Positions 41,425 to 51,400 of a stretch of 64,000 nucleotides of DNA are shown one piece after another (the first letter of the stretch is position 1; each line of letters starts with the position of its first letter). The stretch is from Agromyces aureus. GTDB lineage: Bacteria > Actinomycetota > Actinomycetes > Actinomycetales > Microbacteriaceae. The translations under genes were made by a program, and so were the position numbers. The stretch spans positions 3,658,001 through 3,722,000 of the forward strand of contig NZ_CP013979.1 in NCBI RefSeq assembly GCF_001660485.1, read 5' to 3'. The notes below the pieces were generated by a model, which was given only the letters and a program-made list of their open reading frames with translations, was not told where the DNA came from and did not search any database.

Positions 41425-41790
41425 CTACCGCTCGCCGAGCAGGAGGCCGCGCTGCGCGGTCTCGCGGCGCATGGCGTCGATGAACTCGGCGTAGGCGTTC
41501 TTGCTCTTCGCGTAGCCGATCGCACCGCCCTTGACCGCGCCGAGCGCGCCGTCCTGGTCGAAGCGCAGCCAGGTGTTTCCCTGCTCGTCGACCGCGATGT
41601 CGAACGTGAACGAGATGTGGAAGTTCTTGCCCGCCATCGCGCCGAGCAGCATCGTCTTGGAGAGGTTGCCGCGCTCGAGCTTGATGCTGTGCGCCGTCGG
41701 CTGCGTCGCCTCGTACCCGAGACCCTGCGCGATCGAGATCACGACCGGCACGGTCTGCTGCTCGGCGCCGGAGAGGATGAGTTCGGGCAT
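41425..41790 (-). CDS. Conserved small protein of unknown function
   Basis: 121-aa soluble protein (MPELILSGAEQQTVPVVISI ... LLLGER). It contains a beta-rich middle with KNFHISFTFDIAVDEQGN and a Gly-rich turn GAVKGGAIGYAKSKNAY. I do not recognise the family. ATG 41790 has AAGGAG at good distance; a frame 20 codons longer exists but lacks it. It is a single gene, preceded by the terminator of the XRE regulator. Confidence 0.6.
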   Translation of the reverse strand: MPELILSGAEQQTVPVVISIAQGLGYEATQPTAHSIKLERGNLSKTMLLGAMAGKNFHISFTFDIAVDEQGNTWLRFDQDGALGAVKGGAIGYAKSKNAYAEFIDAMRRETAQRGLLLGER

Positions 41791-41883
41791 GGATCGGGCT
41801 CCTTCGAGGTATACGGCCACACGACGATACCCCGGCCGCGCGGCGATCACCGACGCGGCGAGCCCGCCGGGTGAGTTCGCCGG

Positions 41884-41908
41884 GGAGCACGCCGTGACGG
41901 CGTGCTCC
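41884..41908. terminator. Perfect hairpin
   Basis: GGAGCACGCCG-TGA-CGGCGTGCTCC, 11-bp stem with a 3-nt loop, just downstream of the XRE regulator gene on the minus strand. Confidence 0.8.
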
Positions 41909-41944
41909 GGGCCGAGGGCCGCGCCGCGGCATCCGCCCCTCGTC

Positions 41945-42787
41945 TCAGCGCAGCACCTGCGCGCCGAGCACCGAGAGCAACGCCAGCTTCTCCGCGCTCT
42001 CGCTGCCGGGCACCGCCGTGTAGACGAGCAGCGAATGCGACTGCGCCGGGTCGAGCAGGGTCTGGCAACTCAGTTCGAGGTCGCCGAGTTCGGGGTGCCT
42101 GAAGTGCTTGGTCTCACGGGGGCGGATGCCGACCTCGTGCAGGTTCCAGGCCTGCCGGAACTCCTCGCTCTGCGCGAGGAGCGACTCGGCGAGGTGGGCC
42201 GCCTTCGAGCCGGGCCCACGCAGGGTCGCGACCTCGCGCAGCCCCGACACCCACAGCCTCGTGAGGAACGCGTGGTCCTCGGGGGCGTAGAGCTCGCGCG
42301 CGGCGGGGTCGGTGAACCAGCGGTAGCCGATGCTGCGGGCCGGGCCGGTGTACGCGGTGAGGTCGCCCGTGAGCGCGACCGCAAGCGGCGTCTGGCGCAG
42401 GCTCTCGCCGAGCTCGGTGACGATCTCGGCGGGCGTGTCCTGCAGGCGGTCGAAGATGCGCAGCATGCCCGGGCTGACGTAGTCGCCTGACGCGCCGCGG
42501 ATGGGCGGGGTGTGGCCGGCGAGCCGGAAGACGTGGTCGCGCTCGTCGAGCGAGAGGTGCAGGCCCTGCGCGATCGCGGCGATCATCTGCTCCGACGGCT
42601 GCGGCCCGCGCTCCCGCTCGATGCGCGAGTAGTAGTCGGTCGACATGTGGCAGAGCGCCGCGACCTCCTCGCGACGGAGTCCGCTCGTACGTCGTCGCTG
42701 CCCGCGCGGGAGCCCGACGTCCTCTGGCTGCAGGGACTCGCGGCGATGGCGCAGGAACTCCGCCAGCCCTGCTCGGTCGATCTCCAT
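41945..42787 (-). CDS. XRE-family regulator with MmyB-like ligand domain
   Basis: 280-aa regulator. The N-terminal helix-turn-helix has [20 protein letters not shown], the signature of the MmyB/XRE group, preceded by [13 protein letters not shown]. The C-terminal PAS-like MmyB domain carries [19 protein letters not shown] and [18 protein letters not shown] residues. MmyB domains are thought to bind fatty acids or similar ligands. It is divergent from an SDR gene. A 13-bp inverted repeat at 42852-42896 lies between them and is the likely operator for control of the SDR, a common arrangement for this family. Confidence 0.85.
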   Translation of the reverse strand: MEIDRAGLAEFLRHRRESLQPEDVGLPRGQRRRTSGLRREEVAALCHMSTDYYSRIERERGPQPSEQMIAAIAQGLHLSLDERDHVFRLAGHTPPIRGASGDYVSPGMLRIFDRLQDTPAEIVTELGESLRQTPLAVALTGDLTAYTGPARSIGYRWFTDPAARELYAPEDHAFLTRLWVSGLREVATLRGPGSKAAHLAESLLAQSEEFRQAWNLHEVGIRPRETKHFRHPELGDLELSCQTLLDPAQSHSLLVYTAVPGSESAEKLALLSVLGAQVLR

Positions 42788-42851
42788 GCGTCCCCCTCGT
42801 TGCTGCCGCTTCCTTTCTACCCCGCGCGCCGCCACGCAGCCACGGACTCCG

Positions 42852-42896
42852 GATCCCCCGATACCGGCGCACCCTCGCCCTGCGTATCGGGGGATC
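42852..42896. promoter_or_regulatory. 13-bp inverted repeat between divergent genes
   Basis: Perfect arms GATCCCCCGATAC (42852-42864) and GTATCGGGGGATC (42884-42896), centres 32 bp apart, i.e. three helical turns. It is a strong candidate binding site for the adjacent XRE/MmyB regulator and may overlap the SDR promoter. Confidence 0.7.
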
Positions 42897-43023
42897 GACG
42901 GGCCCTGAATACGGCGGGCGATCTCGACGAGGGTGGAAGCACGACGCGAACCACCGCGAGAACGACCGCGTGAGACATCCGCGATCCACGTACCAACCAC
43001 CGACGCCCGATCAGGAGCAGCAC

Positions 43024-43968
43024 ATGCCACGCAAGACCCCCGACCTCACCATCCCCGACCTCACCGGCCGGCGCGCCGTCGTCACAGGCGCCAGCGACGG
43101 CATGGGCCTCGGCATCGCGGCACGCCTCGCAGCGGCCGGCGCCGAGGTGATCATGCCGGTGCGCAACCGTGCCAAGGGCGAGCGCGCGATCGCGAGCATC
43201 CGGCAGTCGAACGCGGGGGCGGATGTCTCGCTGCGCGATCTCGACCTGGCCTCGCTCGCGTCGGTGGAGGCCCTCGCCGAGACCCTGCGGGGCGAGGGCG
43301 CGCCGATCCACCTGCTGATCAACAACGCCGGGGTGATGACCCCGCCCGAACGGCAGACCACCGCCGACGGGTTCGAGCTGCAGTTCGGCTCGAACCACCT
43401 CGGACACTTCGCGCTCGTGGCCGGGCTGCTGCCACTGCTGATCGAGGGTCGGGCCAGGGTGACCACGCAGATCAGCATCGCCGCGAACCAGGGCGCCATC
43501 AACTGGGACGACCTGAACTGGGAGCGCTCGTACGACGGCATGAAGGCCTACAGCCAGTCGAAGATCGCGTTCGGCCTGTTCGGCCTCGAACTCGACCGCC
43601 GCAGCACCGCGGAAGGCTGGGGCATCACGAGCAACCTCTCGCACCCGGGCATCGCCCCGACGAGCCTGCTCGCGGCCCGCCCCGAGCTCGGCCGCGACGA
43701 GGAGGTGTCGGGCCGTCGGCTCATCACGGCGCTCTCCAAGCGGGGCATCCTGCTCGGAACGGTCGAGTCCGCGAAGCAGCCCGCCCTCATGGCCGCGACC
43801 GATCCGGCCGCGAAGCCGGGCGCGCTCTACGGCCCGCGCGGCCTCGGTCACCTCGGCGGCGCCCCGGCCGAGCAGCGGATGTACTCGCGCCTCCGCAGCG
43901 TCGACGATGCGCGACGCATCTGGGAGGTCTCGGAGCGGCTGACGAGGACCTCGATCCCGGCGGGCTGA
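43024..43968 (+). CDS. SDR-family oxidoreductase
   Basis: 314-aa [11 protein letters not shown], Arg determinant PVRNRAKG (NADP), [21 protein letters not shown] and a YSQSK Tyr/Lys motif. It resembles the retinol dehydrogenase-like branch often paired with MmyB-type XRE regulators in actinobacteria. The C-terminal part carries an extended loop ([15 protein letters not shown]). ATG 43024 has AGGAG at 7 nt. It is divergent from the XRE regulator across the 13-bp inverted repeat, so it is the obvious target. The substrate is unknown. Confidence 0.85.
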   Translation: MPRKTPDLTIPDLTGRRAVVTGASDGMGLGIAARLAAAGAEVIMPVRNRAKGERAIASIRQSNAGADVSLRDLDLASLASVEALAETLRGEGAPIHLLINNAGVMTPPERQTTADGFELQFGSNHLGHFALVAGLLPLLIEGRARVTTQISIAANQGAINWDDLNWERSYDGMKAYSQSKIAFGLFGLELDRRSTAEGWGITSNLSHPGIAPTSLLAARPELGRDEEVSGRRLITALSKRGILLGTVESAKQPALMAATDPAAKPGALYGPRGLGHLGGAPAEQRMYSRLRSVDDARRIWEVSERLTRTSIPAG

Positions 43969-43990
43969 ACCGGGCCAGCGCGCCGGGCCG

Positions 43991-44013
43991 CGGCGGCTCA
44001 AGCCGGGCCGCCG
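43991..44013. terminator. Short hairpin
   Basis: CGGCGGC (43991-43997) and GCCGCCG (44007-44013) with a 9-nt loop, between the convergent SDR and PCD-VOC genes. Confidence 0.45.
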
Positions 44014-44019
44014 AGCCCC

Positions 44020-44709
44020 CTACGGCTCCCGCTCCTCTTCGAGCCGCACCGACTCGCGCCCCCACCAGGTCGTGATGTCGACGCCGTGATTCTCGGCATC
44101 GGCGAGCGTCCACCACTCGGGCGCCTCCGAGTCATCCGCCATGCGGCCCCCGGCGGCGAGCATCGCGGCGATGCGCGCGTGCACCTGGTCGTGCGGCACC
44201 GCCACGTCGACGTGCATGCGGCCCCGGCGGGGACGATCCTCGGGCATCTCGTCTTGCAGGAACACCGACGAGCCGCGGCGCAGCGGGTCCGCGAGGTGCC
44301 GCTCACCGGGTCGCACATAGCCGAGCGCCGCCTGCCAGAACGGCAGCACGTCGGCAGACGGCACCGACGCCACGGCCACCTGCACGACCTGCAACTGCGA
44401 GGCATCCGCACGCAGTCCGAGTCGCGACGCGAGCGCCGAGATCGCACGCGCGAGCTCGACATCGTGCACGCTCAGCTCGCGGATGTCGCGCGTGATGAGC
44501 TTCACCGCCACGCCCTCGCGCCGCAGATCGACATCGGGGTCGTGCCGCGTGTCGGCGACGAGCTCGGCGATGCCCGCGACGAACGACGCACCCTGCGCGA
44601 ACGAGTCCGCCCGGAAGAACGCGTGCGCGCCCCAGTAGAGCACCCGCCAGTCATCGACCCCGTCTGCGTCATGGAACTGCTTCGGCGTGATCTTCTCGCT
44701 GGCGGTCAT
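44020..44709 (-). CDS. PCD-VOC fusion protein
   Basis: 229-aa two-domain protein. Residues ~1-110 resemble pterin-4a-carbinolamine dehydratase (LRREGVAVKLITRDIRELSVHDVELARAIS, the PCD strand-helix motif). Residues ~115-229 are a VOC/glyoxalase-like domain (VAVASVPSADVLPFWQAALG ... GRMHVDVAVPHDQV ... WWTLADAENHGVDITTW). The canonical PCD His-His-Pro motif is not seen, so the first half may be non-catalytic. ATG 44709 is chosen over an upstream ATG 18 codons earlier. The biological role is unknown; metal-dependent modification of a small molecule is the usual VOC function. Confidence 0.7.
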   Translation of the reverse strand: MTASEKITPKQFHDADGVDDWRVLYWGAHAFFRADSFAQGASFVAGIAELVADTRHDPDVDLRREGVAVKLITRDIRELSVHDVELARAISALASRLGLRADASQLQVVQVAVASVPSADVLPFWQAALGYVRPGERHLADPLRRGSSVFLQDEMPEDRPRRGRMHVDVAVPHDQVHARIAAMLAAGGRMADDSEAPEWWTLADAENHGVDITTWWGRESVRLEEEREP

Positions 44710-44853
44710 GCCGACCATGCTGTCGCCGAGCGGATGCCGCGGGCAACCCTCCCCGAAGGTCACAACTGGGTCACTTGTCCCACTTTGGCCTTGACCGGAG
44801 CGGGCGCAGTCCCGATGCTGATCTGACCCGAACCCCCGTCACGATGGAGTGTC

Positions 44854-47274
44854 ATGCGTCAGGTCCGCCGTCCGATCGTCGCTGTCGCCGCGACATCCGC
44901 TCTCCTGCTCCTCCAAGCGGTGATCGATCCGACGGGACTTCTCGTGCTCGTCGGCTGGCCCGGCGGCACCCCGCAGGTCGAGCTCGGCTGGCCGCTCACG
45001 CGCTACCTCGTGTTCGTGCCGGTCATGCTGGCCGTCGTCTGGTGGGCAGCCGCCCGCGCCGGCGAACGCTTCTGGACCATGACCGCGGGAACCGTGCTCG
45101 CGGCCCTGCTCGCGCAGGCGGCGACGTGCTTCGCGATGACCGGCGACCTCGCGCTCGCGGCGTGGGCCGGCGGCTTCATCACGGCCAAGGCCGTGCCGTC
45201 GGCGCTCATCGTGGCGGCCGTCGTGCGGTTCGCGGGCGGCCCGCGCGACCTCAGCCTGCACGAGCGCGGCTCGGTCTGGCCCGGCGCGATCGCGTTCGGC
45301 GCCGTCGCACCGCTGCTCGCCGGCACCTGGTGGACGGGTGCGGCGTACGCACCCCTCATCCCGTCGCCGAGGCCCGACGACGGGCCGGTGCTCATGCTCC
45401 TCGGCATCGCGCTGCTCGTCGGAGCCGCATGGCTCGGCCTCCGCTGGATGCGCCGCCGCGTGCCCGGATTCCTCGGCGGCTGGCTCGCCGCGCTCGTCGC
45501 GGGCGGGCTGTTCGGTCTCGTGCAGGCGCTCGTCGGGCTCGTCGTCGACGACGGGTTCCGAGGCGACCTCTGGCCGCTGCTGGCGGCGTACATCCATGTG
45601 GCCGACGGGCTCGCCTTCGGCGCGTGCACCGGCTGGATCGTCGGACTCGTCGTGATCGTCGCCGACCGACTCCAGGCGCGGCGCAGGGCGACGGATGCCG
45701 CGGCGGGAACGCCCGACGCAGCCGAAGCGTCCGCGGCAACCGCGACGCCCGCGAAGGTCGCGGCCGCCGCCGGCGTCGCCGTGGCCGTGATCGCCGCGAC
45801 CGCCCTGACCGCCGCGCTCCTCACCCCGGCACCGGCAGGCGCGAGCGCGACCGATCGCGCCGCGGCATCCGTGCCGGTCGACGTGCTGCGCGTGGAAGCC
45901 GGGCGCATCGCCGACGGCGAGGGCCGCCAGGTGCTCCTGCGCGGCGTCAACGTGAACCAGCTCGTCGACTTCTACCAGCCCCGCTCCGAGGTGCCGGCGA
46001 CTCGCCCGCTCACCGAGGCCGACTTCGCCGACATGGCGACGTACGGGTTCAACGTCGTGCGCCTGAACCTGTCGTGGTCGGCGCTCGAGCCCGAGCGCGG
46101 CGAGCTCGACGCCGAGTACCTCGCCACGGTCAAGGAGGCGGTCGGCTGGGCGAAGGCGCACGGCATCCGCACGGTGCTCGACATGCACCAGGACGGCTGG
46201 TCGAACGCACCGACCGCCGAGGGCGCCGAGTGCCGCCCCGGCACCGATCCGATGTGGGGCTACGACGGCGCGCCCGAATGGGCCACCCACTTCGACGGAG
46301 CGCCGCGCTGCTCGTTCACCGGCCGCGACATCTCCCCGGCCGGCGACCGCGCGTTCGAGCACTTCTACTTCGACACCGACGGCGTGCAGCGGGCGCTCGT
46401 GCGCACCTGGGGCGAGCTCGCGGGCGAGTTCCGCGACGAGCCGGCGGTCGCCGGCTTCGACCTGCTCAACGAGCCCGGCTTCGGCGAGACGGCGCCCGTG
46501 ACGACGTCGCTGAAACTCGGCGAGTTCTCGGATGCCGCGATCGACGCGATCCGCGAGGCGGGCGCCCCGCAGATCGTGTTCGTCGAGCCGAGCATCCTGT
46601 GGTCGGGCCTCGGCATCGACAGCGGACCCTCGCTCGGCTTCACCGATGACCCGAACGTCGTCTTCTCGCCGCACCTCTATGCCGAGTCGATCACGATGGA
46701 CCGCTCCCTCGGCATTCCGACGATCGTGAGCACCGAGCGCCAGTTCGAACTCGCGCAGCGTGTGGCTGACGAGCACGGCATGCCGATGTGGTCGGGCGAG
46801 TACGGCTACTGGGGCGACATGGACTCCCGCATCGAGCGCCTCGAGCGGTACGCCGCCGAGGAGGACCGGCGCATGCAAGCCAGCGCCTACTGGGTGTGGA
46901 AGCAGTCGTGCGGCGACCCGCAGAACGGCATCGGCGAGTTCGGCAACGCGCTCGTTCCCGAGGACTGCGCGACCGGCGAGGACGCCTCCCGCCCCGAGCA
47001 GCTGCTCGGCATCCTGAGTCGCGCCTACCCGCAGGCCGCACCCGGCATGCTCACGAGCCTCACCGCCGGCACCGCGGGCGATGACGGCGAGCGGATGTCG
47101 CTCACCGGCGTCGTCGACGAGCCGACGTGCGGGCTTATGGTCTGGGTGCCGGGCGCGGCCGAGCCGACGATCGACGCGAGCGGGCTCACCCGCCTCGAGG
47201 TCGAGGAGCAGCCCGGCGGATGGCGCCTCACCGCCTGCGCCGACGGGGAGTACGCGCTGACGACCGACGGCTGA
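44854..47274 (+). CDS. Membrane-anchored GH5 endoglycoceramidase-like hydrolase
   Basis: 806-aa fusion. Residues ~1-330 form a polytopic membrane region with about eight hydrophobic segments. After an Ala-rich stretch (LTPAPAGASATDR), residues ~345-806 are a GH5-type (beta/alpha)8 catalytic domain: LLRGVNVNQLVDF, LNLSWSALEP, VLDMHQDGWS, the acid/base Glu in DLLNEPGF (~538) and nucleophile Glu in WSGEYGYWG (~648). The DMHQ and NEP motifs match endoglycoceramidase/EGCase-related GH5 enzymes that cleave glycolipids. A short beta-sandwich completes the C-terminus. The membrane fusion would place the catalytic domain on the outer face. No cotranscribed gene is clear. Confidence 0.8.
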   Translation: MRQVRRPIVAVAATSALLLLQAVIDPTGLLVLVGWPGGTPQVELGWPLTRYLVFVPVMLAVVWWAAARAGERFWTMTAGTVLAALLAQAATCFAMTGDLALAAWAGGFITAKAVPSALIVAAVVRFAGGPRDLSLHERGSVWPGAIAFGAVAPLLAGTWWTGAAYAPLIPSPRPDDGPVLMLLGIALLVGAAWLGLRWMRRRVPGFLGGWLAALVAGGLFGLVQALVGLVVDDGFRGDLWPLLAAYIHVADGLAFGACTGWIVGLVVIVADRLQARRRATDAAAGTPDAAEASAATATPAKVAAAAGVAVAVIAATALTAALLTPAPAGASATDRAAASVPVDVLRVEAGRIADGEGRQVLLRGVNVNQLVDFYQPRSEVPATRPLTEADFADMATYGFNVVRLNLSWSALEPERGELDAEYLATVKEAVGWAKAHGIRTVLDMHQDGWSNAPTAEGAECRPGTDPMWGYDGAPEWATHFDGAPRCSFTGRDISPAGDRAFEHFYFDTDGVQRALVRTWGELAGEFRDEPAVAGFDLLNEPGFGETAPVTTSLKLGEFSDAAIDAIREAGAPQIVFVEPSILWSGLGIDSGPSLGFTDDPNVVFSPHLYAESITMDRSLGIPTIVSTERQFELAQRVADEHGMPMWSGEYGYWGDMDSRIERLERYAAEEDRRMQASAYWVWKQSCGDPQNGIGEFGNALVPEDCATGEDASRPEQLLGILSRAYPQAAPGMLTSLTAGTAGDDGERMSLTGVVDEPTCGLMVWVPGAAEPTIDASGLTRLEVEEQPGGWRLTACADGEYALTTDG

Positions 47275-47328
47275 GCGCGGCGCGGGGTGCTGGAGTGGCG
47301 CTCACGGCCGGGCGTAGGCTGCGCCGCA

Positions 47329-47505
47329 TGGCCGCCACCGAGGTTCGCGATCCGGTCCGTTCCGCCCTCGAGTCCGTGCTCGACGAGGTGCGCTCGAAGA
47401 CCTCCGGGGAGGTGGCGTCGTACGTCCCCGAGCTGGCCCGCTGGATCCCGATCCGCTCGGCGTCGCGCTCGTGAGCGTGCACGAGGCCGGGCCGACGGCG
47501 GTGGC
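47329..47505 (+). pseudogene. Decayed glutaminase N-terminal remnant
   Basis: An ATG opens a frame reading VLDEVRSKTSGEVASYVPEL, very similar in pattern to the start of bacterial glutaminase A (GxVAxYIPELA). The frame ends after 48 codons (stop at 47474). One frame over, LDPDPLGVALVSVHEAG continues exactly the expected GlsA sequence (DPDxxGIALVTVDG). The remainder (serine active site SVSK, etc.) is missing before the next gene at 47676. So the region holds a frameshifted, truncated glutaminase. This is by-eye family recognition, not an alignment. Confidence 0.6.
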
Positions 47506-47675
47506 GAGAAGGTGGTCGTGCGAGACCCCGAGGGGGTGCTCGGCCACTGAGTACGCCCGGTCGAACACGCGAACACGCGAACACGGATCACGGGCTCGTG
47601 TCGATCCGGCCGGTTCCCGTTCGATGCATGAGTAAGAGGGGCTCCCAACAGCCCCCGACGACGAAAGGTTCGATC

Positions 47676-48053
47676 ATGACGCAGTACTTCCTCACCGTTC
47701 CGCACGACTCCGCCGACGAGCCGACCATGGCCTCGATGCAGGAGGCCGACCCGGCCGAGCTCGCCGCCGTGATCGCCGCGGTCGACGAGTTCAACACCGC
47801 GCTCAAGGAGGCGGGCGCGTTCGTGTTCGCCGGCGGCCTCTACCCGCCGTCGACCGCCAAGACCGTCGACCCGACGTCGGGCGAGCCCCGCGTGCTCGAC
47901 GAGCCCTTCGTCGAGGCGCCGCAGTACGTCGGCGGCTTCTGGATCATCGAGGCGGCCGACGAGGCCGCGGCCGTCGAATGGACGACGCGGGCCGCGCTGG
48001 CGCTGCAGGGCCGCATCGAGGTCCGGGCCTTCCAGGAGCCGCCCGCCGCCTGA
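47676..48053 (+). CDS. YCII/DGPF-domain protein
   Basis: 125-aa protein of the YCII-related DGPFAETKE group: QYFLTVPHDSADEP at the N-terminus, the loop LKEAGAFVFAGGLYPPS, then VLDEPFVEAPQYVGGFWIIEA. Such proteins are often adjacent to ECF sigma factors, but none is seen here. The fold is a dimeric ferredoxin-like alpha+beta barrel; a catalytic function is not established. ATG 47676 has GAAAGG upstream. Confidence 0.8.
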   Translation: MTQYFLTVPHDSADEPTMASMQEADPAELAAVIAAVDEFNTALKEAGAFVFAGGLYPPSTAKTVDPTSGEPRVLDEPFVEAPQYVGGFWIIEAADEAAAVEWTTRAALALQGRIEVRAFQEPPAA

Positions 48054-48110
48054 CGTCCGGTGATGACGTCGGCCGGCATTCCGTGCACGGCCGCGCCGGC
48101 GCGGCGCGAT

Positions 48111-48329
48111 TCACTCCCGCGGGGTGCGGTGCCCTCCGCCGGTGTCGAGATCGTCGCCGGACTCGAGGTCGGGTCCGTCGCTCTCGGTGATGTTCGCCCC
48201 CTCGAAGAACGGATCGACGCCGAGCTCACGGGCGTGCTCCGCGCGCAGGCGCCGCTGCTCGTTCGCATCGTCGGCGAAGTCCCGGTCGTCGGGCAGGTCC
48301 TGGTCGTCGCGTCCGGTGGTATCGCTCAT
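48111..48329 (-). CDS. Small acidic protein
   Basis: 72-aa acidic hydrophilic protein ([20 protein letters not shown] ... [19 protein letters not shown]). It contains no hydrophobic segment. The start ATG 48329 is preceded by a textbook AGGAGG. Composition and length resemble the small acidic proteins at 37187-38193, but there is no YTETDF motif. The function is not recognised. Confidence 0.65.
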   Translation of the reverse strand: MSDTTGRDDQDLPDDRDFADDANEQRRLRAEHARELGVDPFFEGANITESDGPDLESGDDLDTGGGHRTPRE

Positions 48330-48435
48330 GTCGTCCTCCTCGGTCGATGCGTTCAGGCTAGTTCGAGCGGGGTGCGACCGCAGGGGGTTGCGAAACGAGA
48401 TCGCACGGCGGAAGTCGCGAGCGGCCCGCGCACGG

Positions 48436-48470
48436 CGAAGGGGCCGGAAGCATCCGCTCCCGACCCCTCG
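48436..48470. terminator. Imperfect hairpin
   Basis: AAGGGGCCGGAAGC...GCTCCCGACCCCT with G-U pairs and a 4-nt loop, immediately downstream of the rhamnogalacturonan-lyase-like gene (which ends at 48485 on the minus strand). Confidence 0.6.
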
Positions 48471-48484
48471 CCCCGCGAACTCCG

Positions 48485-51400
48485 CTACTTCACCGTCACC
48501 TGCACCGGCTTCGACGCGGTCTCGCCGTTGGCGTTGGCGAACACGACGACGAGCGAGTGCGTGCCCGGCGCGACATCCGTCAGCTTCACCTTGGCGACCT
48601 GGGCGCCGGGCGTCGCCGCGACGAGCGAGCCCGATCCGCCGGCAGCCGTGACCGGCACCCCGTCGAGCTCGAACCGGTACGACGTCGCGTTCGTGCCCCA
48701 CCAGAGGTTGGCGGTCGCGGTGAAGGCTCCATCGCGATCCCAGTTGTCGTGCGAGACGACCGGCACCGCGGGCGCGGCCTGCGTGACCTTCACGGTCGTC
48801 GAGGTCGTCGCCGTCGTTCCGAACGCGTTGATGAGCTCGCCCGTGTAGACGTACGTGCCATTGGGCTTGCCCGTGAACGTGACGCCGGTCGTCTGCGAGA
48901 GACCGCCGGTCGAACCGAGCACCTTCGTCGCCACCAGCGCCCCGTTCTCGTAGAGGCGGAAGATGCTGCCCGGCGTGCCGTACCAGAGGTTCATGACCAC
49001 GTCGTAGTCGCCGTTGTGCAGGCCGTTCAGCCATCCGCTCGTGTTCGAGAGCGTGCCCTTGCCCGGCGCGGACTTCGCCCCGGTCGCCGGCACCACGAGC
49101 AGCGTCGACGACGCCGTCGAAACGAGCCCGGCGTGGTTCGTCGCGGTCACGAGCACCTCGACGTCACCCGCGAGCCCGAGGGCCGCGAGGTCGACCGCGG
49201 CATCCGCTTCGACCGTCTCGCCACCCACGGTCACGACCAGTGAACGGATGCCGCTCTCGGCGTCGTCCGCGGTGATCGCGAGCTGCAGCGGCTCGTCGTC
49301 GACGACCGTGCCCGAGGGCAGGCCGGCGATGACCGGCGCCGTCTCGTCGGCGGCCGGAGCCCCGACGTAGGCGATCGACGCCGCGGGCGGCTCCGCCATG
49401 TCGGCCCCGATGAAGAACGACGGGTTCGGCGGCTGGTTGTACGCCGAGTTCTGCCCGGCGACGCCGACGCGGTACTGCGAGTCGTGCATCAGGGTCGGGA
49501 TGCGCGCGTCCGTGACATCCGTCGTCGTGGAGATGCGGATGCCGCTGCCGTCGTCGAGCCGAACCGCGAGCTCTTCGCGCCAGTCGCCGAACAGGTCGGC
49601 CTGCACGACCGGGTTGCCCTTGGTCGTGTTGTTCGTGAGCGTGCCGTCGAGGCGCTTCAGCAGCACCTGCTTCTGTGCCGCCGGATCCCACTTCGAGATC
49701 GTCGGCACGCCCGTGGCGCTGACGGTGTCGTAGTCGTGGTCGGTGATCTCGCGGGTGAGGTCGCCGTCCCACCAGGTGACGAAGTTCGCCGCCGGGATGT
49801 CGGTCGACAGCACCTCGCCGTCGGCGGATTTGAGTGTGCCGACGGGCGAGTTCCACGCGGCATCCCCGCCGATGTTCCATGCCTCGGCACCGGGGTGACT
49901 CGGGTCGATGTCGGCGGCGACGCCACGACCGGTGTCCTTCGTCGCCTTCGTGGTCCAGAGCACCTCGCCGGTCTCGGCGTCGCGGAAGCTCGCGCCGATG
50001 CCGCCGTTGCCCGAGACATCCTCGTGCACGCCATAGACCTCGAGGCCCGCGCGGTCGGTGTCGAAGTCGCCCACGTGCAGCGCGTCGCCGTGGAAGAGGC
50101 GCGTGTTGTAGAGCGGCGTGCCGTCGTCGTCGATGGTCATGGCGCCGAACACGATCTCGTCGAGTCCGTCGCGGTCGACGTCGGCGGGCACGAACTGGTG
50201 GTTGCCCTGCCCGGTGTAGGCCGACCCGGCCTCGTTCGAGTCGAAGGTCCAGCGCTCGACGAGCTCGCCGTCGACGAGGTCCCACGCCACGATCACGGTG
50301 CGCGTGTAGTAGCCACGGCTCGTGATGAGCGAGGGGTGCTCGCCGTCGAGGTAGGCCACGCCCGCGAGGAACCGGTCGACGCGGTTGCCGTAGGCGTCGC
50401 CCCAGGAGCTCACGTTGCCGCGGCCCGGGTTGTAGTCGACGGTGTCGATGGCGGCACCCGTTGCGCCGTCGAAGACCGTGAGGTACTCGGGGCCGCTCAG
50501 GATGTAGCCGCTCGCGTTGCGGTAGTCGGCTGCCGCATCGCCGATGACGGTTCCGACGCCGTCGACCGTGCCATCCGCCGTCTTGAACGCGACCTCGGAG
50601 CGCCCGTCGCCGTCGAAGTCGAAGACCTCGAGCTGCGTGTAGTGCGCGCCGGCGCGGATGTTCACGCCCATGTCGATGCGCCACAGGCTCGTGCCGTCGA
50701 ACTTCACGGCCTCGGCGTAGACCTTGCCGGTGTAGCCCGACTGCGAGTTGTCCTTCGAGATCGACGGGTTCCAGAGGAACACGAGTTCGTACTCGCCGTC
50801 GCCGTCGAGGTCGCCGACCGTGCCGTCGCCGGGTGCGTAGGTGACGGTCTTGCCGTCGGGCAGCACGTCGTCGGCCGGCTTGTCGAGCGGGATGTCGAGG
50901 TACTGGTCATCCCACACGCCGAAGTCGTCGGCGACGGTGACCTCGCGGGTAGCGCCGTCGGCGCTCGGCACCAGCGCCGTCACGAGGTACGTCGACTCGG
51001 CCGTACCGTCGGGGTCGACGAGGTTCGTCGCGCCCGTGATCGGCTCGTCGTTCACGAGCGCGCCATCGCGGTACACGTTGAACCCGAGGTCGCGCGCGTC
51101 GAGTCCGAGCAGGCGCCAGCCGACGTACACGCCGCCGCCGTCCGCTTCGGTGCGGGCCACGGCGACGGGCGCCCGGTCGAGGTACTCGGCCTGGCGCACG
51201 AGGGTCGTCGCGACATCCGTGGCGAAGGTCTCGGATGCCGCGGACGCCCCGCCCGCGTTCTGCGCGACGACCTGGTACAGGTAGGGGCGCGTGGTGAGCA
51301 CGTCGGTGTCGGTGAACGTGGGCTCGGTGACCGTGGCCACCTGCTCGAACGCGATGTCGGCGCGCGTGGAGCGGAACACCTTCCACTGGATCACGTCGTC

